A stretch of 64,000 nt of DNA from Mantis religiosa (taxonomy: Eukaryota; Arthropoda; Insecta; Mantodea; Mantidae): the NCBI GenBank assembly GCA_030765055.1, contig CM060947.1, forward strand, positions 63,714,934 through 63,778,933. The letters run 5' to 3'. The position numbers were made by a program, and so were the translations under genes. The notes under the pieces are model-generated. The model was not told where the DNA came from, did not search any database, and worked only from the letters and a program-made list of their open reading frames with translations. Of the stretch, positions 1 through 12,039 are shown in pieces (position 1 is the stretch's first letter; every line of letters starts with the position of its first letter).

Positions 1-298
1 GAACACAACTTATCGCAGTGGATTGGTCGTAGAGGACGAGTAGGCTCCTAGATCCCCTGAGTGGGGGGGGGAGGGCTGAAGTGAAGTTTAGGGCTGAAAA
101 GCACCTTCTTGAGCAAGTTTTAGCAGAGTTCCGTGCTGTGACGCCATACTTGGTGTACAACGTTTTACAGAACATGAGCGACCGCTTACTGACATGCACG
201 GTTCTTATATTGAACACATAGTAAAATCGCTATGTTGCGGAACTTTTGGCCCATCCTGTATAAGGACATCAGCGCCCTATTGGCTGTTTTGTTTTGTA
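1..298. other. Unassigned flank of solo LTR
   Basis: I see no coding potential or recognisable repeat in this stretch. It contains a short run of G at 63-73. The open frame at 194-406 has no family resemblance and runs into the LTR that follows. Confidence 0.3.
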
Positions 299-302
299 AT
301 AT

Positions 303-1112
303 TGTCACGAGCATGGTGCTGTGACGAGGGACGTAACTGTGAAGGAATCTTCAGGGGTAGAGATTACTCGCAAACTGCTAGATGGCCCACTTTATTATGG
401 CAATAGAAGCGTAAGCCTAACAGTGTTGACAGTAATGATTGATGGCTTTGGAACACAATTGTAATGAACAAGTTACATACTCGCTAATATGGGTTGTCCC
501 CCAAGGGGCTTACCTTTGGACAGGTGTGGTAGTGCTGTCGTGGGTGCAGCCGTCTACGGAGTGGCTTCGGAGAAGTCGAGAGCCCCTGGCTTCACGGACC
601 CCGAGGGTACGTTGAGCCGGTCGAGCAGCGAGTCAGCGAGAGAGAGAGCCCCCACTATGGGCCAGTAGCTCTATTATATAGGCCAATTCTGCCTAGCGGG
701 GGTCCCCAGACAATGGCGCAGATTTACCAAATATGGTGTGTCGCCTGTCTGGGTTCTGGAACTTCCGGAGAACTTTCCAGAGACGCAAGATCAGTACCAA
801 AGTCTTGCATGACTGGGGTTTCTTACAGAAAGCGGATGTTCTAGAACATCTGGTAAACTTTCCAGAGACACATGACTAGCCTAAGTCCTACGTGACGGGA
901 TATCCTATAGGAGGCTGATGTCATGGTAGCACTAGGAGTGCCATGGAAAGCGGAAACCCACAAAGTTCCTGTTATTCACAAAGAGTTGAGAAACTCCAGA
1001 AAGTAAGAAAATTTTAAATATGTAATTTTCTCAAGAATAACCAATTACTATGATCCCCAATAAATGTCCAAAGTTTGTGTGTTTCTTGCACCTCTCGACA
1101 GCACTTGTGACA
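303..1112 (+). mobile_element. Solo LTR, Gypsy-like, copy 1
   Basis: The block starts TGTCACG and ends TGTGACA, so it has the TG...CA termini and short inverted ends of a long terminal repeat. It is bracketed by ATAT on both sides (299-302 and 1113-1116), which fits a 4 bp target-site duplication. A TATA-like TTATATAG lies near 672 and AATAAA near 1059, in the order expected for U3-R-U5 on the plus strand. The stretch before the TATA box (GAGAGCCCCC ... ATGGGCC) is shared with the LTR at 11305-12029, so both belong to one family. No internal gag-pol is present, hence solo LTR. The Gypsy assignment rests on the 4 bp duplication only. Confidence 0.6.
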
Positions 1113-1116
1113 ATAT

Positions 1117-1342
1117 ACGTCCTCCAACGTTAAGTCACATCGGGCGATAAATGAAATTGGTAAAGTGATGCTCAAATGAGTCCGGGTTCATGGAGCTTAT
1201 AGTTACCCGATATTCGTCTATCAGGATAAGGGTAAGCTCCGGAAAAAACCTTATCCAGGTAACTCACCCTAACTGATATTCGAGCTCGGGACCTCTTGAA
1301 CGTGAGGCATACGCGCTACCATCTACGCCACCGAGGCGGCCC
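1117..1342 (-). mobile_element. tRNA-derived SINE, family A
   Basis: This is a full-length minus-strand copy of the commonest SINE in the window. Its right end is the reverse complement of a tRNA-like head (box B 'gagttcgaat'-type, here mutated). The middle is the reverse complement of the 'ggataagg...ttttcccttatcc' segment, and the left end is the conserved 3' terminus 'cgtcctccaacgttaag'. It begins at the end of the solo LTR. Confidence 0.85.
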
Positions 1343-1474
1343 TATTGTCTGTGTTGCATATACAGTAAATGTAGCCATTAAACGCTAATACTACGAACAA
1401 GGAAATATATAAACATATCTTTATCATTTATAACAGGAAAAATTGTTAAACATAGGATGTATAATAAGAAAATA

Positions 1475-1491
1475 ATAAAAAAAAAAAAAAA
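1475..1491. repeat. Poly(A) tract
   Basis: An uninterrupted A run directly abuts the dispersed repeat that starts at about 1493. It may be the remnant tail of a retroposed sequence. Confidence 0.6.
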
Positions 1492-1492
1492 A

Positions 1493-1855
1493 ATCTGCAT
1501 ATCTAATAGCCCGGTTTCTGGAATCGATACCAGGTCTTATTATGCAAACTTCAGTTTTAACTTTATTAATTTTTAAATCATATTACACAAAACAATTTGC
1601 AAATTTTTCAGATATAATCTACTTCCTACCTTAACGAACTAACTAAACCTACAGATTGCTGGATTCCAGCAACCTTACAAATCAATTCATCTATTCTATC
1701 TAAAACAGTCTTTCTTCTACTTTACTTTCACACCAACAATATAAATCAAATCTACATTTCTACTACAGCATTAATTGTTATAAATAGCTATGAAGGTCTG
1801 TTTCCTATAATTTTAAAATTTCCTCTTCTGCAACTGGTATCCAAAGCTTCCTTAA
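1493..1855. repeat. Dispersed repeat R1, copy 1
   Basis: This ~360 bp block is very similar to 9205-9562 in the same orientation, from 'catatctaatagcc' through 'caactggtatccaaagcttc'. The two copies differ by scattered substitutions and 1 bp indels. I see no coding capacity. It could be the 3' end of a non-LTR element or a MITE; no terminal repeats were found. Confidence 0.75.
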
Positions 1856-1869
1856 ATAATATTTAATAA

Positions 1870-2880
1870 AGGATATTTAATAAAGAATTTTCATAATAGC
1901 GATAGAGAAAATCACATAAATATGAAATATAGGAATTTTTCATGCTTAAATATAGTGTGCCTTGTTGCCTAAAAAAAAATTAAGTTTACATATCACCGCA
2001 AAATTACGTTTACAAGTGCCTGAACCCCAAACCCCTCTCTTCCCAAAAGAGTGGCGAATAGAGAAGCTTTCTCCCCCCACCCACGTGTGTACATGTGTGG
2101 ACGCGGGCGCCTATCAGACTTAACTCATAATCCATTTAATGATCGATGTCAACCGCCGATTTCTCGAAAACCTTAATCATTTTATGACCTTTGTTTCATT
2201 TATTGTTTAAAGATCTGTAAGGACTTTAATAAAACCACGTTTTGAATATTTTTATGGATAGTCTAGGAACTTCTGAGCATTGTTGTTATACTATGCGTAA
2301 CATTGTGTCTGCTAGGGTAACGTAGAATAAAAAAATCTTGGTTTTCATACATTTATAACACTGTTTATTGCAGTAAATAGACGTAAAATTGATAATCAGC
2401 TGTCTTTAAGATCGACTCAGTGCTCCGTCGCACGTAAAGAAATGAAAGAAGTCACTGCGGTGCACTTCAAACCTCCACTGTCGCAATAACCATCACACAT
2501 AACTGCTGCTTCTAACACTTTAGCGGCATTTATACCTCCAGTCATTGTTTCTAGAATGCCGTAGACCTTCCGAGAACATTTGCGACGCCAAGAGGAAGAA
2601 AGAAAATTCCGGAGCCTCTCTCTGTCTCTTTCTTTCTCTTGGTAAGCGTCCAGCTCCCCTGCCCACGTGCCTGACTCCCGCTTGTTGCGGTAAACACAAT
2701 ACCATCGCTGACAATATATAGCTTGAAGCCAATAAGGTAAGGTATACAACTTCTGTGTAAAGGATTCAGAACTGTATAACATATTCAATTTACATGAAAT
2801 AATTTTTACACAGCACTGTCATGTTTATTAGTTTGTTTTCTTTTTCGGCGTTTAATGATAATTATATTACTTCGATCTTT
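1870..2880. other. AT-rich unassigned DNA
   Basis: No gene or repeat recognised. A 123-codon open frame on the minus strand (2417-2788) has no recognisable domain and sits in a modestly GC-richer patch. I treat it as chance. Confidence 0.3.
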
Positions 2881-2881
2881 T

Positions 2882-4140
2882 CAATTCGGGTTTCGCCCGA
2901 AACACACTACTGCTTATCAACTATTGAGGTTAACTCAACACACTGTCCTTGGCTTCGAACATCGTGACTATACCCTGGCTATTTTCCTTGATGTAGCACA
3001 GGCATTTGATAAAGTTTGACATTCTGGCTCGCTACTTAAACTCTATCGCACTGGTCTCCCGGACTACTTAATCTAAATTTTTACCAGTTTTCTCACCGAT
3101 CGCACTTTTACGGTGCGCATTGGGGATACTCTTTCAACAAAGCGTTCTATTACAGCGGGTGTTCCACAAGGTTCAATACTGCCACCAGTGCTGTTTAGTA
3201 TTTACGCCACCGATATTCCAGACATAGCTCCAACCTCAATTGCTCTGTATGCTGACGAAACAGTGTTACTTTACTCTCACTTCAATCTACATTCTGCTGT
3301 ACAAACCTTACAGCTCTCTTGACCGCCTCACTCAATGGCTTCGAACTTGTTGCATCTCCCTCAATACCCAGAAAACTGAAGCCAAGAATTTTGCTTTACA
3401 CCCTCTGCCTATGGGCGCCCGCCTCGGTAGCTTAGTAGTAGCATGTCTGCCTCACGTTCAAGAGGTCCCGAGTTCAAATCTCGGTCAGGGTGAGTTACCT
3501 GGATAAGGCTTTTTCCGGGATTTTCCCTTATCCTGAAAGACGAATGTCAGGTAACTCTAAACTCTATGGATTCTGGGCTCATTTGAGCATCATTTCACCC
3601 GTTCCATTTATCGTCCGATATGACTTAACTATGCGCCTTCTGAGCGATCATGTGCCCCGTGGCTCCCTTCACCTACAACAGTCAAGTACCTTGGAGTGTT
3701 ACTGGACACTCCGCTTACGTGAAAGGCTCATATTGACCACAGCATTACCCTGGCATCCGCTGGTCTTTCACAACTCTCTTCTTTATTTCACAAACACACT
3801 TCACTTGATTTAGAATCTTCACTGCTCCTGTTCAAAACTCTGATTCGACCTCTTATTACTTAAGCCTGCCAGGTTGGGTGGGGGGTGGCCAGTACTTGTC
3901 ACCTAAGGCATCTACAGGTCATCCAGATTCGATTCCACCAATATCCGCCAGTGCGAATCGCCACCAATGCTCCTTGGTTTGTCCGCAACCAGCAGCTGCA
4001 TCACGAGCAGGGACTTCTTCCTCTATGCCATTTCATCCGACAGATTGCTCGACGCTTCTTCTACAATCTATGCCACGTTTCAGGAGCTGTGACGTATAAC
4101 ATCGGCGTCCGAAGTCGCCGGCCAACGTGACTGAAGCGAA
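2882..4140 (+). pseudogene. Decayed Jockey-like LINE reverse transcriptase
   Basis: The plus strand encodes pieces of a non-LTR reverse transcriptase in several frames. Visible motifs in order are GFRPKHTT near 2885, FLDVAQAFDKV near 2980 (RT motif A; the following W codon is a stop), GVPQGSILPPVLFSIY near 3160 and ALYADE near 3245, where the usual catalytic YADD is degraded to YADE. After a SINE insertion the C-terminal part resumes (VKYLGVLLDTPLT near 3690, then the APWFVRN and ARRFFYN region near 3970-4070). Several stops and frameshifts make it non-functional. The motif set fits the Jockey clade. No endonuclease part is visible, so it is 5' truncated. Confidence 0.85.
3416..3632 (+). mobile_element. 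SINE family A inserted in LINE
   Basis: A plus-strand copy with a tRNA-like head (GGTAGCTTAGTAGTAGCATG, box B GAGTTCAAATCTC) and the family-specific body, ending at CGATATGACTTAAC. It interrupts the reverse transcriptase fossil. Flanks 'ctatgggcgcc' and 'ctatgcgcc' could be a diverged target-site duplication. Confidence 0.85.
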
Positions 4141-4149
4141 GACTACCAG

Positions 4150-5455
4150 AGGACCTGCTTTACAATGATACTTCTGCATTTGAATGATCTACTGATTCAT
4201 ATTTGCGTTACTATTCTTCTTTTCTGCTGTATAAATTCTCACTATTGAAGTATGTATACCATTTATTAGTTCAGTATCACATTTGTATTAGTGCAGTAAC
4301 ACATTTGTATTAGTTCAGATGAGGCACACTGTCGTACCTCTACAATGTTATAACTCTATGGTTATTTTGTGTCTGTTCTCCCAGATCAGCAAAGTATGTA
4401 TTATTGCTGACCGATCTAATAAATAAGTATAAAAATATTACTTCAAAATAGTTATAAAATTGCTAATGTATTTTTAATTCTTCAAAATTACTCATTAGCA
4501 ACAAAATTTATTAGTAATATTAGCGTAAATTTAAAGCATTTCTGGGAAATTGCTTATCCTGATTAATGTAATGTAAATAGAAAATTAAAGTGTCAGAAAG
4601 GTAACAAAATATAGTTGTTCACAAATTAGTATTAGGTAGAAAAACTCATGAATGCTTCCACATAATTTTTATCCAATAACGAGACTGTTAGTTATCACAA
4701 AAGACTCGTACATTATTGTGCGAGATTTATCGGCATTGCGCATAAGACATAACGAACCAAACTAACAATAATAAAGTGGCGGTATTGTCCAACAAGTGTG
4801 CCGTATACGCGAATATAACCCCAGTTAATGGAAACACCTGTATAATACCCATAATGGAGGTTATAGGACAGGAAGAGACAATTAACCATATGACATGGCT
4901 TTATCTGTGAAAATTATGTTCCCCTGCAGTCAGGAACAACCCCTGCTAGAGACCAGGGGAAGTGCACTTCCGTTATGCCTTTCTGATAGCTTGATCGGAA
5001 AACCGAACTAACGGCCGGCAGTCACATTCACTATCAACTTGACCATCTGCTTCTTTCTGGGATTCTTCTCAAATCCTGATTCAGGCTGCGTTCTTCTATA
5101 TACAGGCTGTTCTTTCTGTATTAATTCAGTGAAACTTTCTTCTCTTCCCTCTTCAAAATCAAGCTTTTTATATTCTTTCCGTACCCAGTAATACTTATTT
5201 CTATATTAGTTTCATAAATTAGTCTAGAATTATAAAGTGGTCTATGCATTTTACTAACATGGCAACTTAAGTGAAGAAGAACCAACTCTTATCATTAGAT
5301 TTAATCCACGAGCGGAAGATACTGGGATAAAAATTAAAAAGTAAAATCCTCCCTATATAGAACATATTTCAGAAGTGCATTTATAAGATGGTATATTAAT
5401 AAGTTAAAATAGCGATTGGAAATATTTCCTGTTATACGATAGGATAAGACAGAAT
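4150..5455. other. AT-rich unassigned DNA
   Basis: No coding region or repeat family recognised. The part near 4230-4420 directly follows the LINE fossil and may be its 3' untranslated region. Confidence 0.3.
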
Positions 5456-5457
5456 TC

Positions 5458-5600
5458 TACGGAAGAGATTCAGTAGTTCTACCAGACTGATCCTTTGTAC
5501 TTATGCCCCACGTGGAGCACCCCCGGGAAGAAGGATGAGGCGAGAGGAGACCGAGGGCGCCAAACCGCAAGGGGTCACTACAGTGCAGAGTGCAGGATCG
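5458..5600. repeat. Dispersed repeat C, copy 1
   Basis: A GC-richer block with the signature 'aaggatgaggcgagaggaga' followed by a variable part and 'cagtgcagag'. Related blocks lie at 8585-8740, 36420-36530 and 37445-37560. It lies directly next to a family B SINE, so the two may form one composite repeat. Confidence 0.55.
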
Positions 5601-5602
5601 CT

Positions 5603-5875
5603 ACCATTTATCATGTGTAGTGTTTAACGCCCGCTTTTACTACATACGGCACCGCAGGTGATGACACTGATGATATATGAGATGAAGATGGAGCACTGGT
5701 GGAATGAGATGGCGGGGGAAACCGGAGATCCCGGAGAAAACCCGCCCCAGCGCCGTGTTGTCCACCACAAATCTATCTTTGCGGTCCCTGGGATCGAACC
5801 CGGACCGACCATTTATCAGCTTGAAACACCCCAGCAGTCCGAAATAACCGCAATCGCTCCTACCGTGGCCCCGAA
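5603..5875 (-). mobile_element. tRNA-derived SINE, family B
   Basis: Shared with 33680-33903 and 41495-41722. The core 'gagcactggtggaatgagat', 'ggaaaccgg..tcccggagaa' and 'gttgtccaccacaaatct' are common to the copies. The right end carries 'gggatcgaacccgg', the reverse complement of a tRNA box B, so the element reads on the minus strand. Here the sequence beyond box B differs from the other copies. Confidence 0.7.
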
Positions 5876-6218
5876 ACGGTGCAGTCTGGCTTGGAGACCG
5901 GAGGTCTTTTATTCTTCCTTTTCTTCCATATTTCTTTCTTCCAATTTCTTAAGTCTTTGCGTTCAACCAAGCAATGCTCCACAATTATTACTCTTCTCCA
6001 CAAGTGCACAATTCTCAATTAATCCCCGGTCTTTAACCAGGTTTAATCTTCTCCCCTGCCTATCACATTCTCTTCAAGTTTTCTTCATTTTTAAACAGTA
6101 ATTAATGACCTTTTGCCAAAAATATTACCCCACAACTCTTGTCTGCCCATATTTTATATTCTGTTTTTAATTATTAACCAAAATCCTTCAAAATTTCGTT
6201 CTTCTCCTCCCACATATC

Positions 6219-7600
6219 TTTTTTTTATACCGTGGAGGGGAAAAGCCCAGTTACAGGCGACGGCCCACGTGCGATGGCCAACAGTGTGAGGGTCCCTGTG
6301 CCCTGAGGGGGCCAGGTATACTCACTAAGAAACCCCTCCACGTGTTAGTTAGGGGTATCTTAAGTTATTTTACGTGCATTTATTAACATGCTTCTTAGTC
6401 GGGTCCCGCATAGCACCCCGGTTAGTATGTGGTATCTACTAAGCTGGCATGCGTTGCATGCGAGCGTGTCAACGTTGCTTCTTGGTGATGACCATGAAAC
6501 CTGGGCACCACCAAGTGTTAATCATGCGCTAGTTTAATTATATACCTGTGGCTCAGGCCGGGTAGGCCTGTTAGTCAGTGTTACGGGTATAGAGTTAATT
6601 ACTCGTGTAACATATATCATTTATAAGTTCTGTGTAAGCCTATCTGTATTGTAATACTAAAGCTTAAGCCTTGGTGACCTGTTAGTCAGGGATTAGAAGT
6701 GTTATGGCTATTTGCTATCCTACTTATGGTCCCAGTTTCCTAGGCTTGTCAGTTGTTGGTACGTAGCATGCTATGCAAACAATGTATTCGGTCGTCCTTT
6801 GTCCCGGCGTGGCCTTCGTCATTGCCTTAGTCCATGCGCTGCGTCGTCGGTGTGTCCTACTCAAGCTGCAGTCGCCCGCTGTCTCTGTGCCTGTAGGACA
6901 CTGGTGGGAGGCTTTCTATCTCCCGGACCGCCTTGACTATTGTCAAGGGCTTGGAGGGCTCTGTGCGGGCAGCGTTCTGAAAGAGTCAGTATAAGAGATA
7001 GATTAGTGAAGGTATAATAGAAGTAACAGCCTAACTGTCTGTCAGTCGTCCCTTATTAGGTAGACTAGCAAGTTCTGTACGTCGTCATCGTCATCTCTTT
7101 CGAAAAGAGATAATGGTCGTGCGTGTATGTTTATTTCTGTTGTGTAGTTTCCAAGACGTGATATTAGAGGGTTGTGGTGTATCTCTAGGTTTTTATAGGT
7201 GTCATACGCTAACTTCTTAATGAATTCTTCTACTGTGTGCATCTTGAGCTCGCTGTGTAGTAGGTCAGTTGGTGGTGTGTGAGGTACTTTCGCTATCATT
7301 CGTAATATTTTGTTTTGGAATGTTATAAGTGGTTTGTATAGGTTGCGTCCTAAGTTCATGTTTATTTGCGAGTTCATGTTTATGAAGGTGTAGAGCTTGC
7401 CTAATTGGGCGTTGGCTTTACCCCTGATTTGGTGGACGTACTTTTCCCACGTCAGCCCTTGGTCCATTTTAAGTCCTAGCCAGGTGACTGTGTCCGTCCA
7501 CTCAATATTTTCTCCGAATATAGAGAGTGGGGGGAACTGTGTCCTCCCTAATTCTACTCACACTAGCATATCCTTATATTCCAGGACTTTTGTGCTTCTC
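6219..7600 (-). pseudogene. Decayed LINE, 3' end with poly(A)
   Basis: Minus-strand frame 7042-7467 (141 codons) matches the C-terminal part of Jockey-type non-LTR ORF2 proteins. Segments such as QIRGKANAQLGKLYTFIN, NKILRMIAKVPHTPPTDLL and VEEFIKKLAYDTY followed by an HHNPL motif are typical. The frame continues upstream to about 7600 (VTWLGLKMDQGLTW) across an in-frame stop. An internal deletion joins NLYKPLITF directly to QNKILRM. Left of the stop at 7042, about 800 bp without coding capacity ends in an eight-T run at 6218-6225, which I read as the 3' untranslated region and poly(A) tail. The catalytic RT core is absent. Confidence 0.7.
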
Positions 7601-7609
7601 GACATACTC

Positions 7610-8580
7610 TTAAAATATTGCCATCTTATTTTATAGAGCTGTACCAATATTTAAACATCTTTCTATCGTTATACCGCATCTACAAGCCCTTCCTAGCTCA
7701 ACTTCTGCGACTCCCTTCGGTGTTGACTTATTCAATTATAATAACTCTTTACAAAAAATTTCATATGAAAGTTCATAAAATACAGTTCATGTTCACCTTT
7801 CTAAGAATCTAGTGGTCCCATATAGATAGGTCTCAGGTGTCAAATTTGAATTTAGTAAAGCTGCGATGTTCACTGCTCCTCTTTAGAGACGTTTGATAAT
7901 AAGGTAGCAGTGTGTTCGCCTCGCCTATTAGCCCCAGCTGTTGGCACCAGGTTTTCTTTGCTCTGTTTCTCCCTAGAGAACCGCGCGGATGTCAACAGTT
8001 TGTTTGTGCGTATACAAATGTTGACAATAAACGGAGTTCCATCAGCCGTGTTGAAGCTTGGAGGATAACATTTTGAAAACGCACTACGAATTTGACGCTG
8101 TTTGCACAGTGACCTGTTAAGTAGGTGTAATGTAGCGTATTATTTACCAAACACACCGCGGGGATTCCAAAAAAAACGTTAGTTTTTACTGTCTGTGTCT
8201 GACCAAACTAAACGTGACATTTTCACAGTGATCGGTGGATTCATTAGCACCAACATGCCACTGCATTACTGCTCACGCCTATTGAGAGACCGATTCTCGC
8301 TTTTATACCTGTCTGTCGGCTAATCCGTGTCAGTATTTCTTTATTAAATGCACTCGATAAAAGCTATAAATCTCTGTACACATTATTCCAGGGGTATGAT
8401 ACAATTTTATACCCCAACACCTTCTGGAGCAGTCACTGCTATGTTTATTTTTATTGTTCATTTTTCCCGTTTCATAGAATCTTATTTCCAAAATTAAGAA
8501 ATAGATAACTGTGTAAAAAAATCTTACGAGTGTTATATTCAGATTATCCACGAGATCATACACCTTAGAATTAGGATTTC
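7610..8580. other. Unassigned DNA
   Basis: No gene or recognisable repeat. Short open frames here have no recognisable domains. Confidence 0.3.
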
Positions 8581-8584
8581 ACTA

Positions 8585-8740
8585 CGGAAGGGATTGGGTA
8601 CGTAGGTCACCATGCTGGACTCATTGTGCCTATGCACCAAAGTGGGATACCCCTGGGAGGAAGGATGAGGCTAGAGGAGACAAGAGGGTGGCCGTCCCAA
8701 GGAGTCACCACAGTGCATAGGGCAGGGTCCCTGCAATTTA
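8585..8740. repeat. Dispersed repeat C, copy 2
   Basis: Carries the family C signature 'ggaggaaggatgaggc...agaggagac' followed by 'caaggagtcaccacagtgca' and 'gggcagggtcc', closely matching 5510-5605. Confidence 0.55.
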
Positions 8741-8749
8741 CTTAAGTAG

Positions 8750-9165
8750 ATACTTCCCCCGAAAGGCCAGGACAACGGACACGCTCAGACGGCAACGAGC
8801 CCAACAGCCGAGCCTCATAGCTTCCTGGCTGGCGGTCTCGAAATGGTCCCGGAAGAGGCGTGGAGACCGGCAACAGACCAAGCGGAGAAGGAAGTGGTTT
8901 TCCTCAGAGCATATCATCCCGCCATGGACCGCCAAGACACCCGCCGACATTTCTACAATGAAACAGTCCACCAGATGAAAAATGATGTGAAATGATAATA
9001 GAGATCAAATGGGGGGGGGGGTAGGAATTTCAATGTATGTAATTAACCTCCTCAGCATTCGCCTAGCTACCCAGGAAACACCCGGAAAGACCCATGAACC
9101 AGGTAGGTCGGCCACGGGAATCGAACCCAGGCCTCCGGAATGCGGACCGAAGATGAAGCCTCGTG
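8750..9165 (-). repeat. SINE-like repeat, minus strand
   Basis: A GC-rich block directly follows the family C copy. At 9110-9150 'cgggaatcgaacccaggcct' is the reverse complement of a tRNA-like T arm with box B (GGGTTCGATTCCCG), which suggests a tRNA-derived head on the minus strand. A G12 run lies at 9010-9021. No second full copy is visible in the window, so the extent is uncertain. Confidence 0.4.
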
Positions 9166-9204
9166 AGTCATCACCTTAAAATAAAATAAAGAATAAAATA
9201 AAAA

Positions 9205-9780
9205 GTACATATCTAATAGCCTGGTTTCTGAAATCTATACCAGGCCTAATTATGCAAACTTCATTTTTAACTTTATTAATTTTTAAATCATATTACAGAA
9301 AACAATTTGCAAATTTTTCAGATATAAACTACTTCCTACCTTAACGAACTAACTAAACCTACAAATTACTGGATTCCAGTAACCTTACAAATCAATTCAT
9401 CTAAACTATCTAATACAGTCTTTCTTCTATTTTACTTCCACACCAACAATATAAATCAAAATCTACATTTCTACTACAGCTTCAATTCTTATAACAAGCT
9501 ACGAAAGCTGTTTCCTATAATTTTAAAATTTCCTCTTCTGCAACTGGTATCCAAAGCTTCCTCCTACTGGTATCCATCTCCTAAAGTACTGGCATCAGTA
9601 GGTGGAGCTGGTTCGTCACTTCCAGACATCCGGGTTGTCATCTTTCCGCTTCTGCATAATCAGTTGTATCTCTCCATTGTGATATTCTCTATATATCTCC
9701 TCTGGTTCTCCTGGGATTCTCTTTCTTTCTGTGGTTTCTGCTCTTCTTTCCCATATCCATAATTGGCGTCTTTTATTTAT
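9205..9780. repeat. Dispersed repeat R1, copy 2 with extension
   Basis: 9205-9562 repeats 1493-1855. The copy continues to about 9780 with sequence absent from copy 1 ('cctactggtatccatctcct' onwards), so copy 1 is truncated or copy 2 has a neighbour. An AAATA-rich tract (9176-9203) precedes it, as the A run precedes copy 1. Confidence 0.7.
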
Positions 9781-9784
9781 CGGT

Positions 9785-10860
9785 TGTGCGTCTTAAATTA
9801 GGTATTCACAAGTCAGGTAATCTATCTTTTCATACACCTTATACAATTTCAATTTTATAAATTGTAATAAATTTTAACCCAGAGGAAAAGACAAGCTTAG
9901 GTCTTTCCGAGATTTTCTCCAGGTCGCTACATAAATGCTGAGAGGAATTATTACATCCCACGAATTTTATGTTCCTCCTCATTGCCAGTTTTAGGGTTCT
10001 AAATGTCAGATTCCGTGTGCCTAGAAGGAATTTGCTCTCTGTAGATACCCTCCTTCGGATAGGAGGTCTCTCCAAGGTATATGTATACCTGTAGATTGGA
10101 GGTTAGATGTTTTAAAACCACCACTGTGGAGTTTATGGTTATCGCGTAACGAGCCCGCTGCTGCCGCCTCTCGTCAGGTTCGGCCACCCGTATACCTTCA
10201 CTTCATCCTTCCCTCACAGAAGGTGACCCATCAGGAGCATTGACGCATAAGACCCCCTCCTCACACCTGGTCTTGCAGAAAATAAACCGTAAATAATTCG
10301 TAATTCATACTAATATAAGTGAAAGCATATCATATTTTCGTAAATATGAAGTAGTTTCTCTCTTGCTTAACCTGGCATATTGAACCCATACTTAAAATAG
10401 ACATTTCCTTCTTGAGAGAAAAATTAGCAGGTGTTAAGTATATGACATACTTTATTAACAGCACAGGATACTGAAAGGTTTTACATGTTATTTAATTACT
10501 GCAGATTTTATAATTTACCGAGGGTTTTGTATCTTCGTTACTCCCTAAGGGAGAAATATCACAAAAATTGCGGCAACTTGAAATACAGATACTAAAATCA
10601 TTGTAGTAATAAGTTAATTATGTATGATATTCAATAAAATAACAACGTGTTTATAATATTAAAATTGTGTAAGCAAGGTTACAGGTTTACGTGGTGTTAC
10701 AGATGGACAAATAGATTTTTAAATATCGAACAGATATTAAATTTAATTTAATATAAGCTGCTTCATTACGCTTTCTATAATGCTCTAGAATATTGTTTAA
10801 TCCCTTCCAATTTTTTAACAGAAAGGTTAGCCTAATAACGGAGTAAAGCCCCTTTTCCTT
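9785..10860. other. AT-rich unassigned DNA
   Basis: No gene recognised. Small minus-strand open frames between 9839 and 10187 have no family resemblance. Confidence 0.3.
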
Positions 10861-10865
10861 CCGCT

Positions 10866-11090
10866 GAGTGAGGTGGCGCAGTGGTAACATGTACATTTGC
10901 GTATGGGTGGACGTAAGTTTGATCCTCCCAACCGCACACTCTCTCTTAGGTTTTCCTCACTCAGTATGATGGCCTCACATAAGGAACGATATTTACTACA
11001 CAAAAGCCGCGCCTATAACGGCTATCAGCCCAACAATTGCCTAAATGACGAGGGAAATTCACATAAATTCAAACCAGAGTGCGAGTGAGT
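10866..11090 (+). mobile_element. tRNA-derived SINE, family F
   Basis: Starts with GAGGTGGCGCAGTGGTAACA, which has a tRNA D-arm and box A. About 40 bp later 'aagtttgatcctcccaac' occupies the box B position in diverged form. The body (AACGGCTATCAGCCCAACAA and a 3' part) has no second copy in the window. The tRNA-like head makes a SINE likely. Confidence 0.5.
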
Positions 11091-11258
11091 TACAAATATA
11101 CTTTATGATATTTTTAGGCATCTTAATTGCTTCAAATAACCTTTTAATGTAATTTTTTATAATATTAGTGCATGTGTGATATTTGAACATTTAGTTTACG
11201 GCAGTTCCATTCATTTGTTTCACATAAATCATGATTACAGTATACAACTGAATTGTAT

Positions 11259-11261
<3 letters not shown>

Positions 11262-11304
<43 letters not shown>
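11262..11304. repeat. (TA)n microsatellite
   Basis: A TA dinucleotide array of about 40 bp immediately abuts the solo LTR. The LTR apparently inserted within it or at its edge, and its ATAT duplication is part of the array. Confidence 0.9.
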
Positions 11305-11305
<1 letters not shown>

Positions 11306-12029
11306 GTCACAAACTATGGTTGTAGTGACTAGGCGAAACAGCTAACTTGGAGTTTAGGATGGCAGAATAACAAACACTTGACTTAACAATAACAATATAG
11401 GTATAATTAAGAAGTTGTATCTAGTATTTGGTTTACAAACGGAGGGGCTTTGTAAGCTAAATAGTGAAAATATTATCGTGATGAATTGTATATTAATTTG
11501 TATATCTTAACTTGGGAGATGTGTCAATGATGAGTAAGCGAGTGGTCGAGTCCAGGACGCCATGCCGAAGGTGTCGGCCGTAATCACGTGCCAAACAGAG
11601 AAGAGAGCCCCCGAATGGGCCCTCGCGTACAGTTATATAGTTTTAGACATTTCCGAAAGCGCTTTGCAACATGGCGGCGGCAATACCAAACATATCCTGC
11701 CATCGCCCTGATTTCGAATTGAAGCAGCCAATCAGCAGAGCGCATTTGCATTATTCCAGAACATCCCTATGACGAGAGTAGGAGCAAAGCTCCATGTTGT
11801 TTTGTGCAACTCTGCATGTACACCAGGGGAAGCTAATGCCATAGTAATTTCCACGGGATTTGCTATAGGAAATACGAAACCCAACTCTTTCTATTATTTA
11901 CGAAATTTTAACGAAAATTCTGTACATCAAGATACTGTAAGATTAAATTTTTACTAAATCACAAGAGTCCTGAATAAACTATTGTCAAATTAATATAAAT
12001 TTCAGCACTCGCTAATCACGCATGTGACA
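11305..12029 (+). mobile_element. Solo LTR, Gypsy-like, copy 2
   Basis: Starts TGTCACA and ends TGTGACA, flanked by ATAT at 11301-11304 and 12030-12033. TTATATAG near 11631 and AATAAA at 11973-11978 give promoter and polyadenylation signals in LTR order. GAGAGCCCCCGAATGGGCC before the TATA box matches the LTR at 303-1112. No internal region is present. The left duplication lies in a TA array, so the right flank is the better support. Confidence 0.6.
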
Positions 12030-12039
12030 ATATATACAG

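Noticed and set aside
2417..2788. 123-codon minus-strand frame
   Set aside because: No recognisable motif, overlaps a second frame on the same strand, and biased composition from an AGA-rich patch.
3490..3813. 107-codon frame across SINE and LINE
   Set aside because: It runs from the SINE into LINE sequence out of the reverse transcriptase frame, so it is an accidental fusion.
7397..7812. Plus-strand frames overlapping the LINE fossil
   Set aside because: They are on the opposite strand of a clearly recognisable ORF2 remnant.
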